This document shows positions 16,677 to 25,704 of a stretch of DNA of 64,000 nucleotides, in pieces; position 1 is the stretch's first letter; each line of letters opens with the position of its first letter. Below the pieces are notes generated by a model. It was not told the origin of the DNA. It saw nothing but the letters and a program-made list of their open reading frames with translations, and searched no databases. Source of the DNA: Nocardioides aromaticivorans. GTDB taxonomy: Bacteria; Actinomycetota; Actinomycetes; Propionibacteriales; Nocardioidaceae. The translations under genes and the position numbers were made by a program. The stretch lies in NCBI RefSeq assembly GCF_013408525.1, contig NZ_JACBZM010000001.1, positions 1,736,001 through 1,800,000 on the forward strand, read 5' to 3'.

Positions 16677-17261
16677 GTGATCGAGCTGGGACTGTCCGGA
16701 TTCGCCGCCGTGATCCTCGCGGGCGGCCAGGCCTCGCGCCTCGGTGGCGCCGACAAGGCCACGATCGAGCTCGGCGGCCGGTCGCTGCTCGAGCGGGCCA
16801 TCGACGCCGTGGTCGACGCCGGCGAGGTCGTGGTGGTCGGACAGCAGGTCCCGACCGAGCGTCCGGTCACCTTCGTGCTCGAGGACCCGCGCTTCGGTGG
16901 TCCTGCCGCCGGCCTGCTGACCGGCCGCGACTCCCTGCTGCGCCGGTTCCCGACGATCGCGGTGCTCGCCGTCGACATGCCCCACCTGACCTCCTCGACC
17001 TTCCGGCGGCTCCACGAGGCGGCGGTCGGCCACGAGGGCGCGGTGCTGACCCGGGACGGCCGGCGGCAGCTGGCGTTCGTCGTGGAGACGGAGCGGCTCG
17101 ACGCCGTACGCCCGGACCGGGAGGCACAGCACGGGCTCGCCATCCGCGCGCTGCTGGACCCGCTCGACCTGGTCGACGTCGCCTCCGTCGGGTCGGAGGC
17201 GCGCGACGTGGACACGTGGAGCGACCTGCGCGACCTGGCGTCCGAGGCCGAGGACCGCTGA
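16677..17261 (+). CDS. mobA: Molybdenum cofactor guanylyltransferase
   Basis: A 194-residue nucleotidyltransferase. The N-terminal signature LAGGQASRLGGADKATIELG matches MobA, which transfers GMP from GTP to molybdopterin to make the bis-MGD or MGD cofactor; the later Asp (VDMPHLT) is the metal-binding residue. GTG 16677 lies 6 bases after GAGACT, a weak -10-like box. The following gene encodes DUF6457, which commonly accompanies MobA in actinobacteria, supporting the assignment over a generic NTP transferase. Confidence 0.85.
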   Translation: MIELGLSGFAAVILAGGQASRLGGADKATIELGGRSLLERAIDAVVDAGEVVVVGQQVPTERPVTFVLEDPRFGGPAAGLLTGRDSLLRRFPTIAVLAVDMPHLTSSTFRRLHEAAVGHEGAVLTRDGRRQLAFVVETERLDAVRPDREAQHGLAIRALLDPLDLVDVASVGSEARDVDTWSDLRDLASEAEDR

Positions 17262-17310
17262 CACGCCCGGGACCCTTGTCAGACGGCGGCCTCTGGATCA
17301 CTCTGGACGG

Positions 17311-17634
17311 GTGAACCTCCACGACTGGATCGACGAGTTGTGCGACGTCCTCGACATCGAGGCCGAGGCCGACGAGGGCCTGCTCGTCGACCTCTCCGGG
17401 ATCACCCGTGACAACGTCCATCCGGCCGCGGGTGTGGTGACCGCGTTCCTGCTGGGCATCGCCGCCGGGGAGCAGGGGGCCGACCCGGACGGGGTCGAGC
17501 GCCTCGCCGCGAAGGCCCAGGCGCTCGCGGAATCCTGGGACCGACCAGCCGGCGCGGCCTCCGAGGAGGACGAGGACGTGGAGTTCGAGGAGCTGGCCGA
17601 CGCCGACTACTCGGACGAGGACTCCCTGGTCTAG
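17311..17634 (+). CDS. DUF6457 domain protein, MobA-associated
   Basis: A 107-residue acidic protein. The first 70 residues (LHDWIDELCDVLDIE...) are the DUF6457 helical domain, often fused to or next to MobA in actinobacteria; the tail is very rich in Asp/Glu and may be disordered. The GTG start has the same upstream context as mobA (CTGGACGG directly before GTG), suggesting similar leaderless promoters. A helper role in molybdenum cofactor maturation is inferred from association only. Confidence 0.75.
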   Translation: MNLHDWIDELCDVLDIEAEADEGLLVDLSGITRDNVHPAAGVVTAFLLGIAAGEQGADPDGVERLAAKAQALAESWDRPAGAASEEDEDVEFEELADADYSDEDSLV

Positions 17635-17667
17635 GCCGAGCGCGCCTTCCGCGACGCTGCCGGCCGC

Positions 17668-17717
17668 TGGTCTGATGGTCTGATGGTCGGCTGGTCGGCT
17701 GGTCGGCTGGTCGGCTG
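17668..17717. repeat. 8-bp tandem array beside family A copy 2
   Basis: Two copies of TGGTCTGA followed by four of TGGTCGGC, ending 6 bases before the family A element. Comparable GGTCGG-containing tandems flank copy 1. Confidence 0.75.
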
Positions 17718-17722
17718 CGGGT

Positions 17723-17836
17723 GCAGTAGCACGCTGTCCACCCGACAAGGCGCCGCTTGACGGCGACGACATGCCGATTCCGGCGCCGAATCGTGCCGTC
17801 GACTGCCGGGTGGTCGGGTGGACAGCGTGTTACTGC
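17723..17836. repeat. Family A element, copy 2 (114 bp)
   Basis: The 24-bp ends (starting GCAGTAGCACGCTGTCCACC) are inverted repeats matching at 23 of 24 positions. The length equals copy 1 exactly, and the two align in opposite orientation with conserved interior blocks (for example CGCCGCTT and TCGTGCCG). It fills the gap before the quinone oxidoreductase gene, whose start is 22 bases beyond its end. Confidence 0.75.
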
Positions 17837-17857
17837 CCGTCCTGCAAGACTGGCGCC

Positions 17858-18835
17858 ATGCGCGCCGTCACCCAGTCCAGCCCCGGAGGACCCGAGACCC
17901 TCGTCGTCACCGAGCTGCCGGACCCCGTGCCGGGTCCCGGCGAGGTGCTGATCGAGGTCGCCGCGACCGCGGTCAACCGCGCCGACCTGCTGCAGCGGCA
18001 GGGCTTCTACCCGCCCCCGCCCGGGGCGTCGGACGTGATCGGGCTCGAGTGCAGCGGCACGGTCGCCGCGGTCGGTGAGGGCGTCACCGCCTGGGCCGTC
18101 GGCGACCAGGTCTGCGCGCTGCTCGCGGGTGGCGGCTACGCCAGCCTCGTCGTCGTACCGGAGGGACAGGTGATGCCGGTCCCCGACGGCGTCGACCTGG
18201 TCACCGCGGCGGCGCTGCCCGAGGTCGCCTGCACGGTGTGGTCCAACGTCTTCATGGTCGCCGCGCTGCGACCCGACGAGGTGTTCCTCGTGCACGGCGG
18301 CGCCGGCGGCATCGGCACCTTCGCCATCCAGCTCGCCTCCCGCCTCGGTGCGCGGGTGTTCACCACCGCCGGCAGCGAGGACAAGCTGGCCCGCTGCCGC
18401 GAGCTCGGCGCGGAGGTGGCGATCAGCTACCGCGACCAGGACTTCGTCGAGGTCGTCCGCGAGGCGACCGACGGGCACGGCGCCGACGTCGTGCTCGACA
18501 ACATGGGCGCGAAGTACCTCGGCCGCAACGTCGACGTGCTGGCCACCGAGGGCCGGCTCGTGATCATCGGCATGCAGGGTGGCTCGAAGGCCGAGCTCAA
18601 CATCGGCCAGCTGCTCTCCAAGCGCGGCGCGGTCATCGCCACCACGCTGCGCGCGCGGCCCACCGAGGGCAAGGCGCGGATCTGCGCGTCGGTCGTCGAG
18701 CACGTGTGGCCGCTGGTGGCCGACGGGTCGATCGAGCCGGTCGTGTCCGCCGTGCTCCCGCTCGACGACGTCGCCGAGGCGCACCGCCTCATCGAGGGCG
18801 GCGACAACGTCGGCAAGGTGCTGCTGACGCCCTGA
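17858..18835 (+). CDS. NAD(P)H-dependent quinone oxidoreductase (PIG3 type)
   Basis: A 325-residue zinc-free medium-chain dehydrogenase. The N-terminal GroES-like domain contains the family segment NRADLLQRQGFYPPPP, and the Rossmann domain has HGGAGGIGTFAIQLA. Length and motifs match the PIG3-like quinone oxidoreductase family, which reduces quinones with NADPH. The ATG is 6 bases after AAGACT. Family A copy 2 lies directly upstream, so the promoter is at or within the repeat edge. Confidence 0.9.
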   Translation: MRAVTQSSPGGPETLVVTELPDPVPGPGEVLIEVAATAVNRADLLQRQGFYPPPPGASDVIGLECSGTVAAVGEGVTAWAVGDQVCALLAGGGYASLVVVPEGQVMPVPDGVDLVTAAALPEVACTVWSNVFMVAALRPDEVFLVHGGAGGIGTFAIQLASRLGARVFTTAGSEDKLARCRELGAEVAISYRDQDFVEVVREATDGHGADVVLDNMGAKYLGRNVDVLATEGRLVIIGMQGGSKAELNIGQLLSKRGAVIATTLRARPTEGKARICASVVEHVWPLVADGSIEPVVSAVLPLDDVAEAHRLIEGGDNVGKVLLTP

Positions 18836-18871
18836 TCGGCTGCAGATCCACGGGTTCGTTAGGTTGGAGGC

Positions 18872-19468
18872 ATGACCGAGAGCGGCGACGAGCAGATCGT
18901 GGTGGTGGGACCGGACGGACAGCCGATCGGCACGGTGCCGGCGTCGGCGGTCGAGCAGGGCGCGGTCGACGACGACCACGATGACGACGGCGAGCGCGCG
19001 CTGACCGACCTGGTCGAGCAGCCGGCCAAGGTGATGCGCATCGGCAGCATGATCCGCCAGCTCCTCGAGGAGGTGAAGGCGGCCCCGCTCGACGAGGCCA
19101 GCCGCGCCCGCCTCGCCGCGATCCACCGCTCCTCGATCGCCGAGCTCGAGCAGGGCCTCGCCCCCGAGCTGGTCGAGGAGCTGGAGCGGCTCTCGCTGCC
19201 CTTCTCCGAGGACGCCACGCCGTCCGAGGCCGAGCTCCGCATCGCCCAGGCCCAGCTCGTCGGCTGGCTCGAGGGTCTCTTCCACGGCATCCAGACCGCG
19301 ATCTACGCCCAGCAGATGGCGGCGCGGGCGCAGTTCGAGCAGATCCGCCGGGCGCTGCCGCCGGGCATGTCCCTGGGCGGTCAGGCGGCCGACCAGCCGG
19401 CGCCCGGTGCGCCCGGGGGGCAGCCGGAGCACAAGGACGAGCCCCGCTCCGGGGGCATGTACCTCTGA
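18872..19468 (+). CDS. bpa: Bacterial proteasome activator Bpa (PafE)
   Basis: A 198-residue protein matching the DUF2587/Bpa family: acidic disordered N-terminus, a four-helix core (about residues 45-165) and a C-terminal GMYL, which corresponds to the GxYL tail that docks on the 20S proteasome alpha ring and opens its gate. Bpa forms a ring and promotes ATP-independent degradation of unfolded proteins. TAGGTT lies 6 bases before the ATG. No other proteasome or Pup gene is in the window, so the system must be encoded elsewhere. Confidence 0.9.
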   Translation: MTESGDEQIVVVGPDGQPIGTVPASAVEQGAVDDDHDDDGERALTDLVEQPAKVMRIGSMIRQLLEEVKAAPLDEASRARLAAIHRSSIAELEQGLAPELVEELERLSLPFSEDATPSEAELRIAQAQLVGWLEGLFHGIQTAIYAQQMAARAQFEQIRRALPPGMSLGGQAADQPAPGAPGGQPEHKDEPRSGGMYL

Positions 19469-19488
19469 GGGCGGAACCCCTCCCCTGA

Positions 19489-19510
19489 GCCGGCGGCAGC
19501 GGCCGCCGGC
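19489..19510. terminator. Convergent terminator after bpa
   Basis: GCCGGCGGC pairs with GCCGCCGGC around a 4-base loop between the stops of bpa and the convergent secreted protein gene. Confidence 0.7.
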
Positions 19511-19537
19511 CGACCGGGCCCGGCCCGGGTCCGGGCT

Positions 19538-20209
19538 TCAGCCGCGGTGGCGGCCGACCCGGGAGATCAGTACGAGGCCGAGGATGCCGATCAGGCTGAC
19601 CGCCGCGCCCGGCGCGACCACGCGGCCGAGGTCGGGCGGACCGTCGGTGCCCTCCGGCTTGGAGAGGACGGCGTCCGGGGTCTCCGGCTCGGCGGTGAGC
19701 GCCGTGCGGATCTCCTCCAGGGTGGCTGCGTCGAGCGAGGTGCCGGAGGCGTAGCCGTCGCAACCGTCGGCGCGCAGCACGGAGCCCTCGTCGGTGGCGA
19801 AGAACAGGTAGCGGCGGGACCGGCGCAGCGGCTCCTCGCCGCCCTCCACCCCGACGAGCACGACGTCGACGCGCCGATCGGCCGCCAGGTCGCCGGTGAC
19901 CGGGACGTCGACCAGCACGTCGTACAGCAGGTCCCGGGTCGCGGGGCTCGTGGTCGTCCCGGACGTGGCACCGGGGTGGACCCGCACGCGGTCGAGCCGG
20001 ACCACGCGGCCGACGAAGACGTCGGAGGCACCCTCCGCGTTGGCCGCCACCGCCTGGGTGTCGGTCACGTCCAGCGCGCCGCAGCCGGGCGGGATCGGGC
20101 CGGCGGCGGCAGGCGCAGCCGACGCGGGACCGCCGAGCGGAAGCAGCAGGCCGGCAGCGGCCGCCGCCAGGGCAGCAGGCGCAGCCAGGAGCAGCCGACG
20201 GGGGGTCAC
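19538..20209 (-). CDS. Secreted protein with C-terminal membrane anchor
   Basis: A 223-residue protein with a signal peptide ([20 protein letters not shown], cleavage near AAPAAA), an extracellular domain with paired cysteines (GCGALDV and DGCDGY) and a C-terminal transmembrane helix with a basic end (GRHRG). The GRVVRLDRV segment resembles secreted domains often found in actinobacteria, but I do not assign a family. The GTG start overlaps the HAD phosphatase stop by four bases. Confidence 0.7.
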   Translation of the reverse strand: MTPRRLLLAAPAALAAAAAGLLLPLGGPASAAPAAAGPIPPGCGALDVTDTQAVAANAEGASDVFVGRVVRLDRVRVHPGATSGTTTSPATRDLLYDVLVDVPVTGDLAADRRVDVVLVGVEGGEEPLRRSRRYLFFATDEGSVLRADGCDGYASGTSLDAATLEEIRTALTAEPETPDAVLSKPEGTDGPPDLGRVVAPGAAVSLIGILGLVLISRVGRHRG

Positions 20210-21069
20210 GCGTCCATCCCACCAGATCCGGCGGCCGGGAACCAGCGACCGAGCTCGACGGCGGCGCCGTCGTCGTCGACGCTCGCGGTGACGTCGTCGG
20301 CCGCCTCCTTCACCTCGTCGACCGACTGGCCCATGGCGACACCGCGCCCGGACCACTGCAGCATCTCGATGTCGTTGCGGCCGTCGCCGATCGACAGCAC
20401 GTCCGCCCGGTCGATGCCGAGCTGCTGGGCGACGTACTCCAGTCCGGAGGCCTTGGAGACCCCGACCGGGGCGAGGTCCAGCCACGCGGTCCAGCCGACG
20501 ACGTAGTCGGTGCCGTGCAGGCCCAGGCCGGAGGCGAGCTTCACGAAGTCCTCGGCGGTCGCCTTCGGGTCGCGGATGATCACGCGGCTGACCGGCTCGG
20601 CGACCATCTCCTCGACCGCGGCGACGATGGACTCGCCACCGAGCTCGCCGTCGGGGAAGGGCGCGGAGACGCGGTAGCCGACACCGCGCTCCTCGACGGC
20701 GACGAGCGCCTCCGGATGCTTCTCGAGTACGGCGGCCACGGCCGGCGCCGCGTCGAAGGTCACCTCGTGCACGACCTCCGCCGGCGGGTAGCGCAGCACG
20801 ACCGCGCCGTTGGCCGCGACGATCCAGATCCGCTCACCGTGGCCGTGCAGGTCGAGCATGTCGGCGACGACGGTCATGTTGTGCGGAGCACGTCCCGACG
20901 AGAGGACCACGTGCGCCCCGCTGTCGAGCACCCGCTGGACGGCGTCGTGGACAGCCGGGGTGACCTCCTCGTGGCTCATCCCGAGACCGGCGACCCAGCG
21001 CAGGAGGGTGCCGTCGATGTCGAGGGCGACCAGGCGCGGGCGCCAGCCGGGCTGGCCGGGAGACGTCAT
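20206..21069 (-). CDS. HAD-superfamily phosphatase, Cof type
   Basis: A 287-residue Cof-type HAD hydrolase. Motif I is LDIDGTLL (about residues 15-22), motif II lies in [10 protein letters not shown], and motif IV is [12 protein letters not shown] with the conserved Asp pair. A C2B cap sits between motifs II and III. Such enzymes dephosphorylate sugar phosphates or nucleotide-related metabolites; the substrate cannot be read from sequence. The ATG overlaps the serS stop by four bases (ATGA), so the order serS, HAD, secreted protein is one coupled unit. Confidence 0.88.
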   Translation of the reverse strand: MTSPGQPGWRPRLVALDIDGTLLRWVAGLGMSHEEVTPAVHDAVQRVLDSGAHVVLSSGRAPHNMTVVADMLDLHGHGERIWIVAANGAVVLRYPPAEVVHEVTFDAAPAVAAVLEKHPEALVAVEERGVGYRVSAPFPDGELGGESIVAAVEEMVAEPVSRVIIRDPKATAEDFVKLASGLGLHGTDYVVGWTAWLDLAPVGVSKASGLEYVAQQLGIDRADVLSIGDGRNDIEMLQWSGRGVAMGQSVDEVKEAADDVTASVDDDGAAVELGRWFPAAGSGGMDA

Positions 21070-22346
21070 CGCGCCACCGGCTCGAGCACCTCGAGGCCGC
21101 CCATGTACGGCTGCAGCGCCTTCGGCACCCGCACCGACCCGTCGGCCTGCTGGTGCGTCTCCAGCACCGCGACGATCGCGCGGGTGATGGCGGTCAGCGT
21201 GCCGTTGAGGGTGGCGATCGGGCCGGTCCTGTCACCGAACCGGCCACGGGTGTCGAGGCGACGGGTCTGGAAGTCGGTGCAGTTGGAGGTCGAGGTGAGC
21301 TCGCGGTACTTGCCCTGCGTCGGGATCCACGCCTCGCAGTCGAACTTGCGGATCGCGCTCGCGCCCAGGTCGCCCGCCGCGATGTCGACGACGCGGTAGG
21401 CGAGCTCGAGCTTGTCGAGGAACTCCTTCTCCCACGCGAGGAGCCGCTCGTGCTCGGCGGGCGCGTCCTCGAGCGTGGCGTAGATGAACATCTCGACCTT
21501 GTCGAACCAGTGGACCCGGATGATCCCCTTGGTGTCCTTGCCGTGCGAGCCGGCCTCCTTGCGGAAGCAGGGGCTGAAGCTGGCGTAGCGCCGGGGCAGG
21601 CTGGCGCCGTCGAGGATCTCCTTCGAGTGGTAGGCCGCCATCGGCACCTCCGAGGTGCCGACGAGGTACATGTCCTCGCCCTCGATGCGGTAGATGTCCT
21701 CGCCACCGCCCTGGTCGAGGTAGCCGGTGCCCTCCATCGCCTCGGCCCGCACCAGCGACGGCGCGATCACCTGGGTGAAGCCGGCGTTGCGGGCCTGCTC
21801 CATCGCGAGGTTGACCAGCGCCAGCTCGAGCTGCGCGCCGACACCGGTGAGGAAGTAGAAGCGGCTGCCGCTGACCTTGGCGCCACGCTCGAGGTCGATC
21901 GCGCCGAGCATCCGGCCGAGCTCGACGTGGTCGCGCGGCTCGAAGCCCTCGGCCGCGAAGTCGCGCGGCGTACCGACCTCCTCGAGCACCACGAAGTCGT
22001 CCTCCCCGCCGCTCGGGGTCTCGTCGGCGACGACATTGGGGATCGCCTTGAGCGCGTTGGTCCACGCCTCGTCGGCCGCGGCCTGCGCGGCCTCCAGCTC
22101 CTTGACCTCCGCGGCGAGCGCCTTGACCTGCTCGAGCAGCGCCTGCTTCTCCTCGCCCTTGGCCTGGGCGACCTGCTTGCCGAAGGCCTTCTGCGCGGCG
22201 CGCTTCTCCTCGAACTCCGCGATGGCGGTACGACGGGCGGCCGCCGCCTCGAGCGCGCGGTCGACCACGTCGGGGGACGCCCCGCGCTTGGCCTGCGAGG
22301 CGCGGACGCGGTCGGGCTCGTCACGGAGGATGCGCGGGTCGATCAT
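21066..22346 (-). CDS. serS: Seryl-tRNA synthetase
   Basis: A 426-residue class II aminoacyl-tRNA synthetase that charges tRNA-Ser. The N-terminal coiled-coil arm (about residues 30-105, rich in Glu/Lys/Ala) binds the long variable arm of tRNA-Ser. Motif 2 ([20 protein letters not shown]) and the later [13 protein letters not shown] segment are exact family features, as is the C-terminal motif 3 region. TAGCCT lies 7 bases before ATG 22346, indicating a leaderless transcript. Two tRNA-Ser genes occur 7-8 kb away. Confidence 0.97.
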   Translation of the reverse strand: MIDPRILRDEPDRVRASQAKRGASPDVVDRALEAAAARRTAIAEFEEKRAAQKAFGKQVAQAKGEEKQALLEQVKALAAEVKELEAAQAAADEAWTNALKAIPNVVADETPSGGEDDFVVLEEVGTPRDFAAEGFEPRDHVELGRMLGAIDLERGAKVSGSRFYFLTGVGAQLELALVNLAMEQARNAGFTQVIAPSLVRAEAMEGTGYLDQGGGEDIYRIEGEDMYLVGTSEVPMAAYHSKEILDGASLPRRYASFSPCFRKEAGSHGKDTKGIIRVHWFDKVEMFIYATLEDAPAEHERLLAWEKEFLDKLELAYRVVDIAAGDLGASAIRKFDCEAWIPTQGKYRELTSTSNCTDFQTRRLDTRGRFGDRTGPIATLNGTLTAITRAIVAVLETHQQADGSVRVPKALQPYMGGLEVLEPVAR

Positions 22347-22353
22347 GCCGCTC

Positions 22354-22359
22354 AGGCTA
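22354..22359 (-). promoter_or_regulatory. Leaderless -10 box of serS
   Basis: TAGCCT on the minus strand, 7 bases before the serS ATG, which places the transcript start at or next to the start codon. Confidence 0.55.
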
Positions 22360-22404
22360 TCGGCCGGGGGCGAGCGGGCGCGCGCGGGATTCGGGGCAGT
22401 GGCG

Positions 22405-22502
22405 GTGCAGGAATCCCCGGCTGAGCGGGGAAACTTGCGGTTGATGACGGATGCAACCGTCACCAACCGCAGGAATCCCCGCCTAGCCGGGGATTCCTGC
22501 AC
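22405..22502. repeat. Family C element, copy 1 (98 bp)
   Basis: The outer 17 bp (GTGCAGGAATCCCCGGC) form a perfect inverted repeat with the end of the element. A third, directly repeated copy of GCAGGAATCCCCG lies at 22469. Inside, 22437-22450 and 22457-22470 pair at 13 of 14 positions as a hairpin. A related element is at 29437-29530. It sits between aldo/keto reductase and serS. Confidence 0.8.
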
Positions 22503-22503
22503 C

Positions 22504-23499
22504 TCAGAACAGCGCGATGCGCTCCGGCGCCGGGAACAAGCCGTCCAGCTCGGCGAGGTCCTCCTCGGTCGGCACCCACTGGTCGGCAGCCGCGTTCGCC
22601 GCCACCTGCTCCACCGACGTCGCCCCCGCGATCACGGACGCGACCGGGGTCTGCGCGAGCAGCCAGCCGATCGCCACGGTGACCTCGGAGACGCCCCGCT
22701 CACGGGCGAAGGCGGAGTAGGCCTGGAGGGTCGGCGAGACGGCGTCCTCGAGCAGGTGCTGGCGGGTCCGCGCGAGCCGCGAGCCCTCCGGCGCCTTGCC
22801 CGAGGCGTACTTGCCGGTGAGCAGGCCGTTGGCGAGGGGGAAGTAGGGCAGCACGCCGATCCCGAACTCCGCCGATGCCGGGAGCACCTCGAGCTCGGCC
22901 CGGCGGTCGGTGAGGTTGTAGTTGTTCTGCGCCGAGACGAACCGCTCGACGCCGAGCTCGCGGGCGACGTACTCGGCCTGCGCGATCTGCCAGCCGGACC
23001 GGTTGGAGTGGCCGATGTAGCGGACCTTGCCCTCGCGCACGAGGTCGTCGAGCGCCGACAGGGTCTCGTCGATCGGCGTCCGCGGGTCGGGCGTGTGGAA
23101 CTGGTAGAGGTCGATCCAGTCGGTGCCGAGCCGGCGCAGCGACGCCTCGACGGCGTTGCGGACGTAGCGGCGCGAGCCGCGGGCGCCGAAGTCGGGTCCG
23201 TTCGCGCCGCCGGCGTCCATCCCGAACTTGGTCGCCACGACCACGTCGGACCGGCGGGAGCCGAGGGCCTTGCCGAGCCGCTCCTCGGCGAGCCCCGGCG
23301 TGGCGCCGTAGGTGTCCGCGACGTCGAAGAAGGTGATCCCGGCGTCGATCGCGGCACGCACGACCCGGTCCGACCCGCGCTGCGACTCGGTCGCCGCGCC
23401 CGGCCGGCCGAGGTTGTTGCAGCCGAGGCCGACGGCGGAGACGACGAGGCCGGAGCGGCCGAGGCGACGGAGCGAGGGGGTGTACGACGAGTCGGTCAC
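22504..23499 (-). CDS. Aldo/keto reductase
   Basis: A 331-residue TIM-barrel oxidoreductase. The catalytic tetrad is visible: Asp and Tyr in FFDVADTYG, Lys in VVVATKFG and His in [19 protein letters not shown] and the C-terminal [10 protein letters not shown] nucleotide-binding segment match NADPH-dependent aldo/keto reductases. It reduces aldehydes or ketones to alcohols. Its stop abuts family C copy 1; the upstream gap is shared divergently with the PAP2-kinase fusion gene. Confidence 0.9.
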   Translation of the reverse strand: MTDSSYTPSLRRLGRSGLVVSAVGLGCNNLGRPGAATESQRGSDRVVRAAIDAGITFFDVADTYGATPGLAEERLGKALGSRRSDVVVATKFGMDAGGANGPDFGARGSRRYVRNAVEASLRRLGTDWIDLYQFHTPDPRTPIDETLSALDDLVREGKVRYIGHSNRSGWQIAQAEYVARELGVERFVSAQNNYNLTDRRAELEVLPASAEFGIGVLPYFPLANGLLTGKYASGKAPEGSRLARTRQHLLEDAVSPTLQAYSAFARERGVSEVTVAIGWLLAQTPVASVIAGATSVEQVAANAAADQWVPTEEDLAELDGLFPAPERIALF

Positions 23500-23558
23500 G
23501 CCTCCGACGTTAGCGAGCCCACGTTCGACGGAAGTCTTGTGGGTGCGGACCGTTGGCC

Positions 23559-23564
23559 TATCCT
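23559..23564 (+). promoter_or_regulatory. Leaderless -10 box of the PAP2-kinase fusion
   Basis: TATCCT ends 6 bases before GTG 23571, fitting the leaderless pattern seen throughout the window. Confidence 0.55.
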
Positions 23565-23570
23565 CCGTGA

Positions 23571-25154
23571 GTGCTCGACCGTCCCCGCCAGACCCCGCTC
23601 CTGGCCTCGCTGGTCCTCTTCGCGCTCTTCGCAGCGGTGGCTGCCGCCGTCGCCGCCGACTGGTCGTGGTTGATGGAGATCGACGGCGAGGGCGCCGACG
23701 CGCGCGGCTGGGCCGCCGACCGGTCGTGGCTCGAGCACGCGCTGCGCGCGATCGAGGTCGCCTTCAGCACCTGGCCGATGACGGCCGCCACGGCGGTCTT
23801 CGCGGTCGTGATGTTCGTCAAGGGCCACCGCCGGGCCGGCATCCTCATCGCCGTCGTGATGGCCGCCACCGCGCTGGCCACCTACGGCACCAAGGTGCTC
23901 GTCGGCCGCGGCCGCCCGGTCTGGCAGGACCCGGAGTACTTCCTGCACTCCAACGCCTTCCCGTCCGGCCACACGTCGTCGGCGGCCGCCTTCGCCGGCC
24001 TGGTGATCCTGCTCGCCGTGATGCTGGTACGACGGGCCGGCATCCGCCGCCTGATCAGCTCCGTCGCGGTACTGGCCTACGTGCTGGTCGCCGCCGACCG
24101 GATCCTGCTGGGCCGGCACTACCCGAGCGACGTCGTCGGCGGCACGCTGCTGGGCGTCGGCGTGCTCCTGCTCGGCGTCGCGCTCTACAGCCCGCTCCCC
24201 CGCAGCCACGCGCTGAAGGCCGAGCCGCTGCCCGAGCCGTTCCCGTCCGCCCGCAACCTCGCGGTCGTGCTGAACCCGATCAAGGTCGAGTCGGTCGAGC
24301 AGTTCCAGGCGCTGGTGACCCAGATGGCGCTCGAGGCCGGCTGGAACGCGCCGCGCTGGTACCTCACCACCGTCGAGGACTCCGGCACCGGCCAGGCCGA
24401 GCAGGCCTCGGTCGAGGGTGCCGACCTGGTCATCGTCTGCGGCGGCGACGGCACGGTGCGCGAGGTGTGCGCCGAGCTCGCCGGGACCGGGATCCCGGTG
24501 GGCGTCGTACCGGCTGGCACGGGCAACCTGCTGGCCCGCAACCTCGAGATCCCGCTGTTCATCCGCGCGGCCATCGACATCGCGCTCACCGGCCAGGACC
24601 GGGCGATCGACATGGTCGCCGTCGAGGGCGACGGCCTCGAGCCCAGCCACTTCATGGTGATGGCCGGCATGGGCTTCGACGCCGCGATCATGGAGGGCGT
24701 CAACGAGGACCTGAAGAAGAAGGTCGGCTGGCTGGCCTACGTCCTGTCCGCGCTCAAGGGCCTGATGTTCCCGGCGATGAAGCTCGAGATCTCCATCGAC
24801 GACATGCCCTTCACCAAGCACCGCGCCCGCACCTGCGTCATCGGCAACGTCGGGAGCCTGCAGGGCGGCATGGTCCTGCTCCCCGACGCGGCCATCGACG
24901 ACGGCCTGCTCGACGTGGTGCTGCTCTACCCGCGGCGCTTCCTCAGCTGGATCCCGCTCGTGCTGCGCGTCCTCACCCGGCGCGAGCACAACGCGGGCGA
25001 CTCGGTGGCGCGGATGACCGGCCGGAAGGTCGTCGTACGGGCGGCGGGCGAGGTGCCACGCCAGCTGGACGGCGACACCATCGGCGCCGGCACCGAGCTG
25101 AGCATGGAGTGCATCCACGGCCGGGTGCTGGTGCGCGTCCCGCGGACCCTGTAG
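23571..25154 (+). CDS. PAP2 phosphatase - diacylglycerol kinase fusion
   Basis: A 527-residue two-domain lipid enzyme. Residues 1-210 form a six-helix membrane PAP2 phosphatase with all three motifs: KVLVGRGRP (108-116), PSGH (131-134) and R177...H183...D187. Residues 228-527 are a soluble diacylglycerol/sphingosine kinase domain with NPIK (235-238), CGGDGT (290-295) and PAGTGN. One domain removes phosphate from a lipid phosphate and the other adds it, so the protein may interconvert a lipid and its phosphate or act on undecaprenyl and diacylglycerol pools. The signature residues of both domains are intact. Confidence 0.88.
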   Translation: MLDRPRQTPLLASLVLFALFAAVAAAVAADWSWLMEIDGEGADARGWAADRSWLEHALRAIEVAFSTWPMTAATAVFAVVMFVKGHRRAGILIAVVMAATALATYGTKVLVGRGRPVWQDPEYFLHSNAFPSGHTSSAAAFAGLVILLAVMLVRRAGIRRLISSVAVLAYVLVAADRILLGRHYPSDVVGGTLLGVGVLLLGVALYSPLPRSHALKAEPLPEPFPSARNLAVVLNPIKVESVEQFQALVTQMALEAGWNAPRWYLTTVEDSGTGQAEQASVEGADLVIVCGGDGTVREVCAELAGTGIPVGVVPAGTGNLLARNLEIPLFIRAAIDIALTGQDRAIDMVAVEGDGLEPSHFMVMAGMGFDAAIMEGVNEDLKKKVGWLAYVLSALKGLMFPAMKLEISIDDMPFTKHRARTCVIGNVGSLQGGMVLLPDAAIDDGLLDVVLLYPRRFLSWIPLVLRVLTRREHNAGDSVARMTGRKVVVRAAGEVPRQLDGDTIGAGTELSMECIHGRVLVRVPRTL

Positions 25155-25157
25155 GCG

Positions 25158-25220
25158 CGGTTCACCTACCGAATTCGTCGCCGGAACGGCCCGGGCACGA
25201 CAAATTCGGTAGGTGAACCG
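25158..25220. repeat. Family B hairpin, copy 1
   Basis: An 18-bp perfect inverted repeat (CGGTTCACCTACCGAATT and complement) lies between the convergent PAP2-kinase and DUF4446 genes. The core from CTACCG to CGGTAG is 47 bp, as in copies 2 and 3. It could act as a terminator for both genes. Confidence 0.8.
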
Positions 25221-25238
25221 CAGCCCCCGCGCGGCAGG

Positions 25239-25640
25239 TCAGCTGCGGGCCATGCGGGCGTGCGCGACCGCCTCGTTCTCCTCCGGCGACAGCTCCTGGT
25301 CGCTGCTCCAGGCGGCGACGGACTTGGCGTAGGTGCGGGCCTCGTTGCGCCCCCGGATCGACGTCAGTACGACGCCGTCGCCGGCGTCGTCGAGGAGCGC
25401 GAGCGACCACGACAACCGCCCGCCCATCTCGTCGAAGGCGTCGTAGCGGACCACCGCGAGGTGGCGCAGCGCCCCGACGGCCTCGGCGCGCAGCGCGGCG
25501 ACCTCGCGGCGCAGCCCGGCGGCGTCGGCCGGCAGGTCGTCCCCGGGGGCCGCGGACCGGCCGGCGGCACCGTTGCGGAGCGCGACCACGAGGGCCACGG
25601 CGGCGAGCACGAGGGCGAGGATCGCGAGGACGACGGCCAT
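25239..25640 (-). CDS. DUF4446 family protein
   Basis: A 133-residue protein with one N-terminal membrane helix (MAVVLAILALVLAAVALVVA), a short coiled coil and the conserved DUF4446 core RYDAFDEMGGRLSWSLALLD followed by GVVLTSIRGRNEARTY. ATG 25640 is chosen over the upstream ATG at 25682 because TACGGT lies 7 bases before it and the longer form would overlap the pheA promoter. The family is widespread in Gram-positives without known function. It is divergent from pheA. Confidence 0.85.
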   Translation of the reverse strand: MAVVLAILALVLAAVALVVALRNGAAGRSAAPGDDLPADAAGLRREVAALRAEAVGALRHLAVVRYDAFDEMGGRLSWSLALLDDAGDGVVLTSIRGRNEARTYAKSVAAWSSDQELSPEENEAVAHARMARS

Positions 25641-25692
25641 GGGGCCGACCGTAGTCGGCCGAGACGCCGCGATCAGGCACACGCGCCGCCAC

Positions 25693-25698
25693 TACGAT
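25693..25698 (+). promoter_or_regulatory. Leaderless -10 box of pheA
   Basis: TACGAT ends 6 bases before the pheA ATG. Confidence 0.55.
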
Positions 25699-25704
25699 CG
25701 GGGC

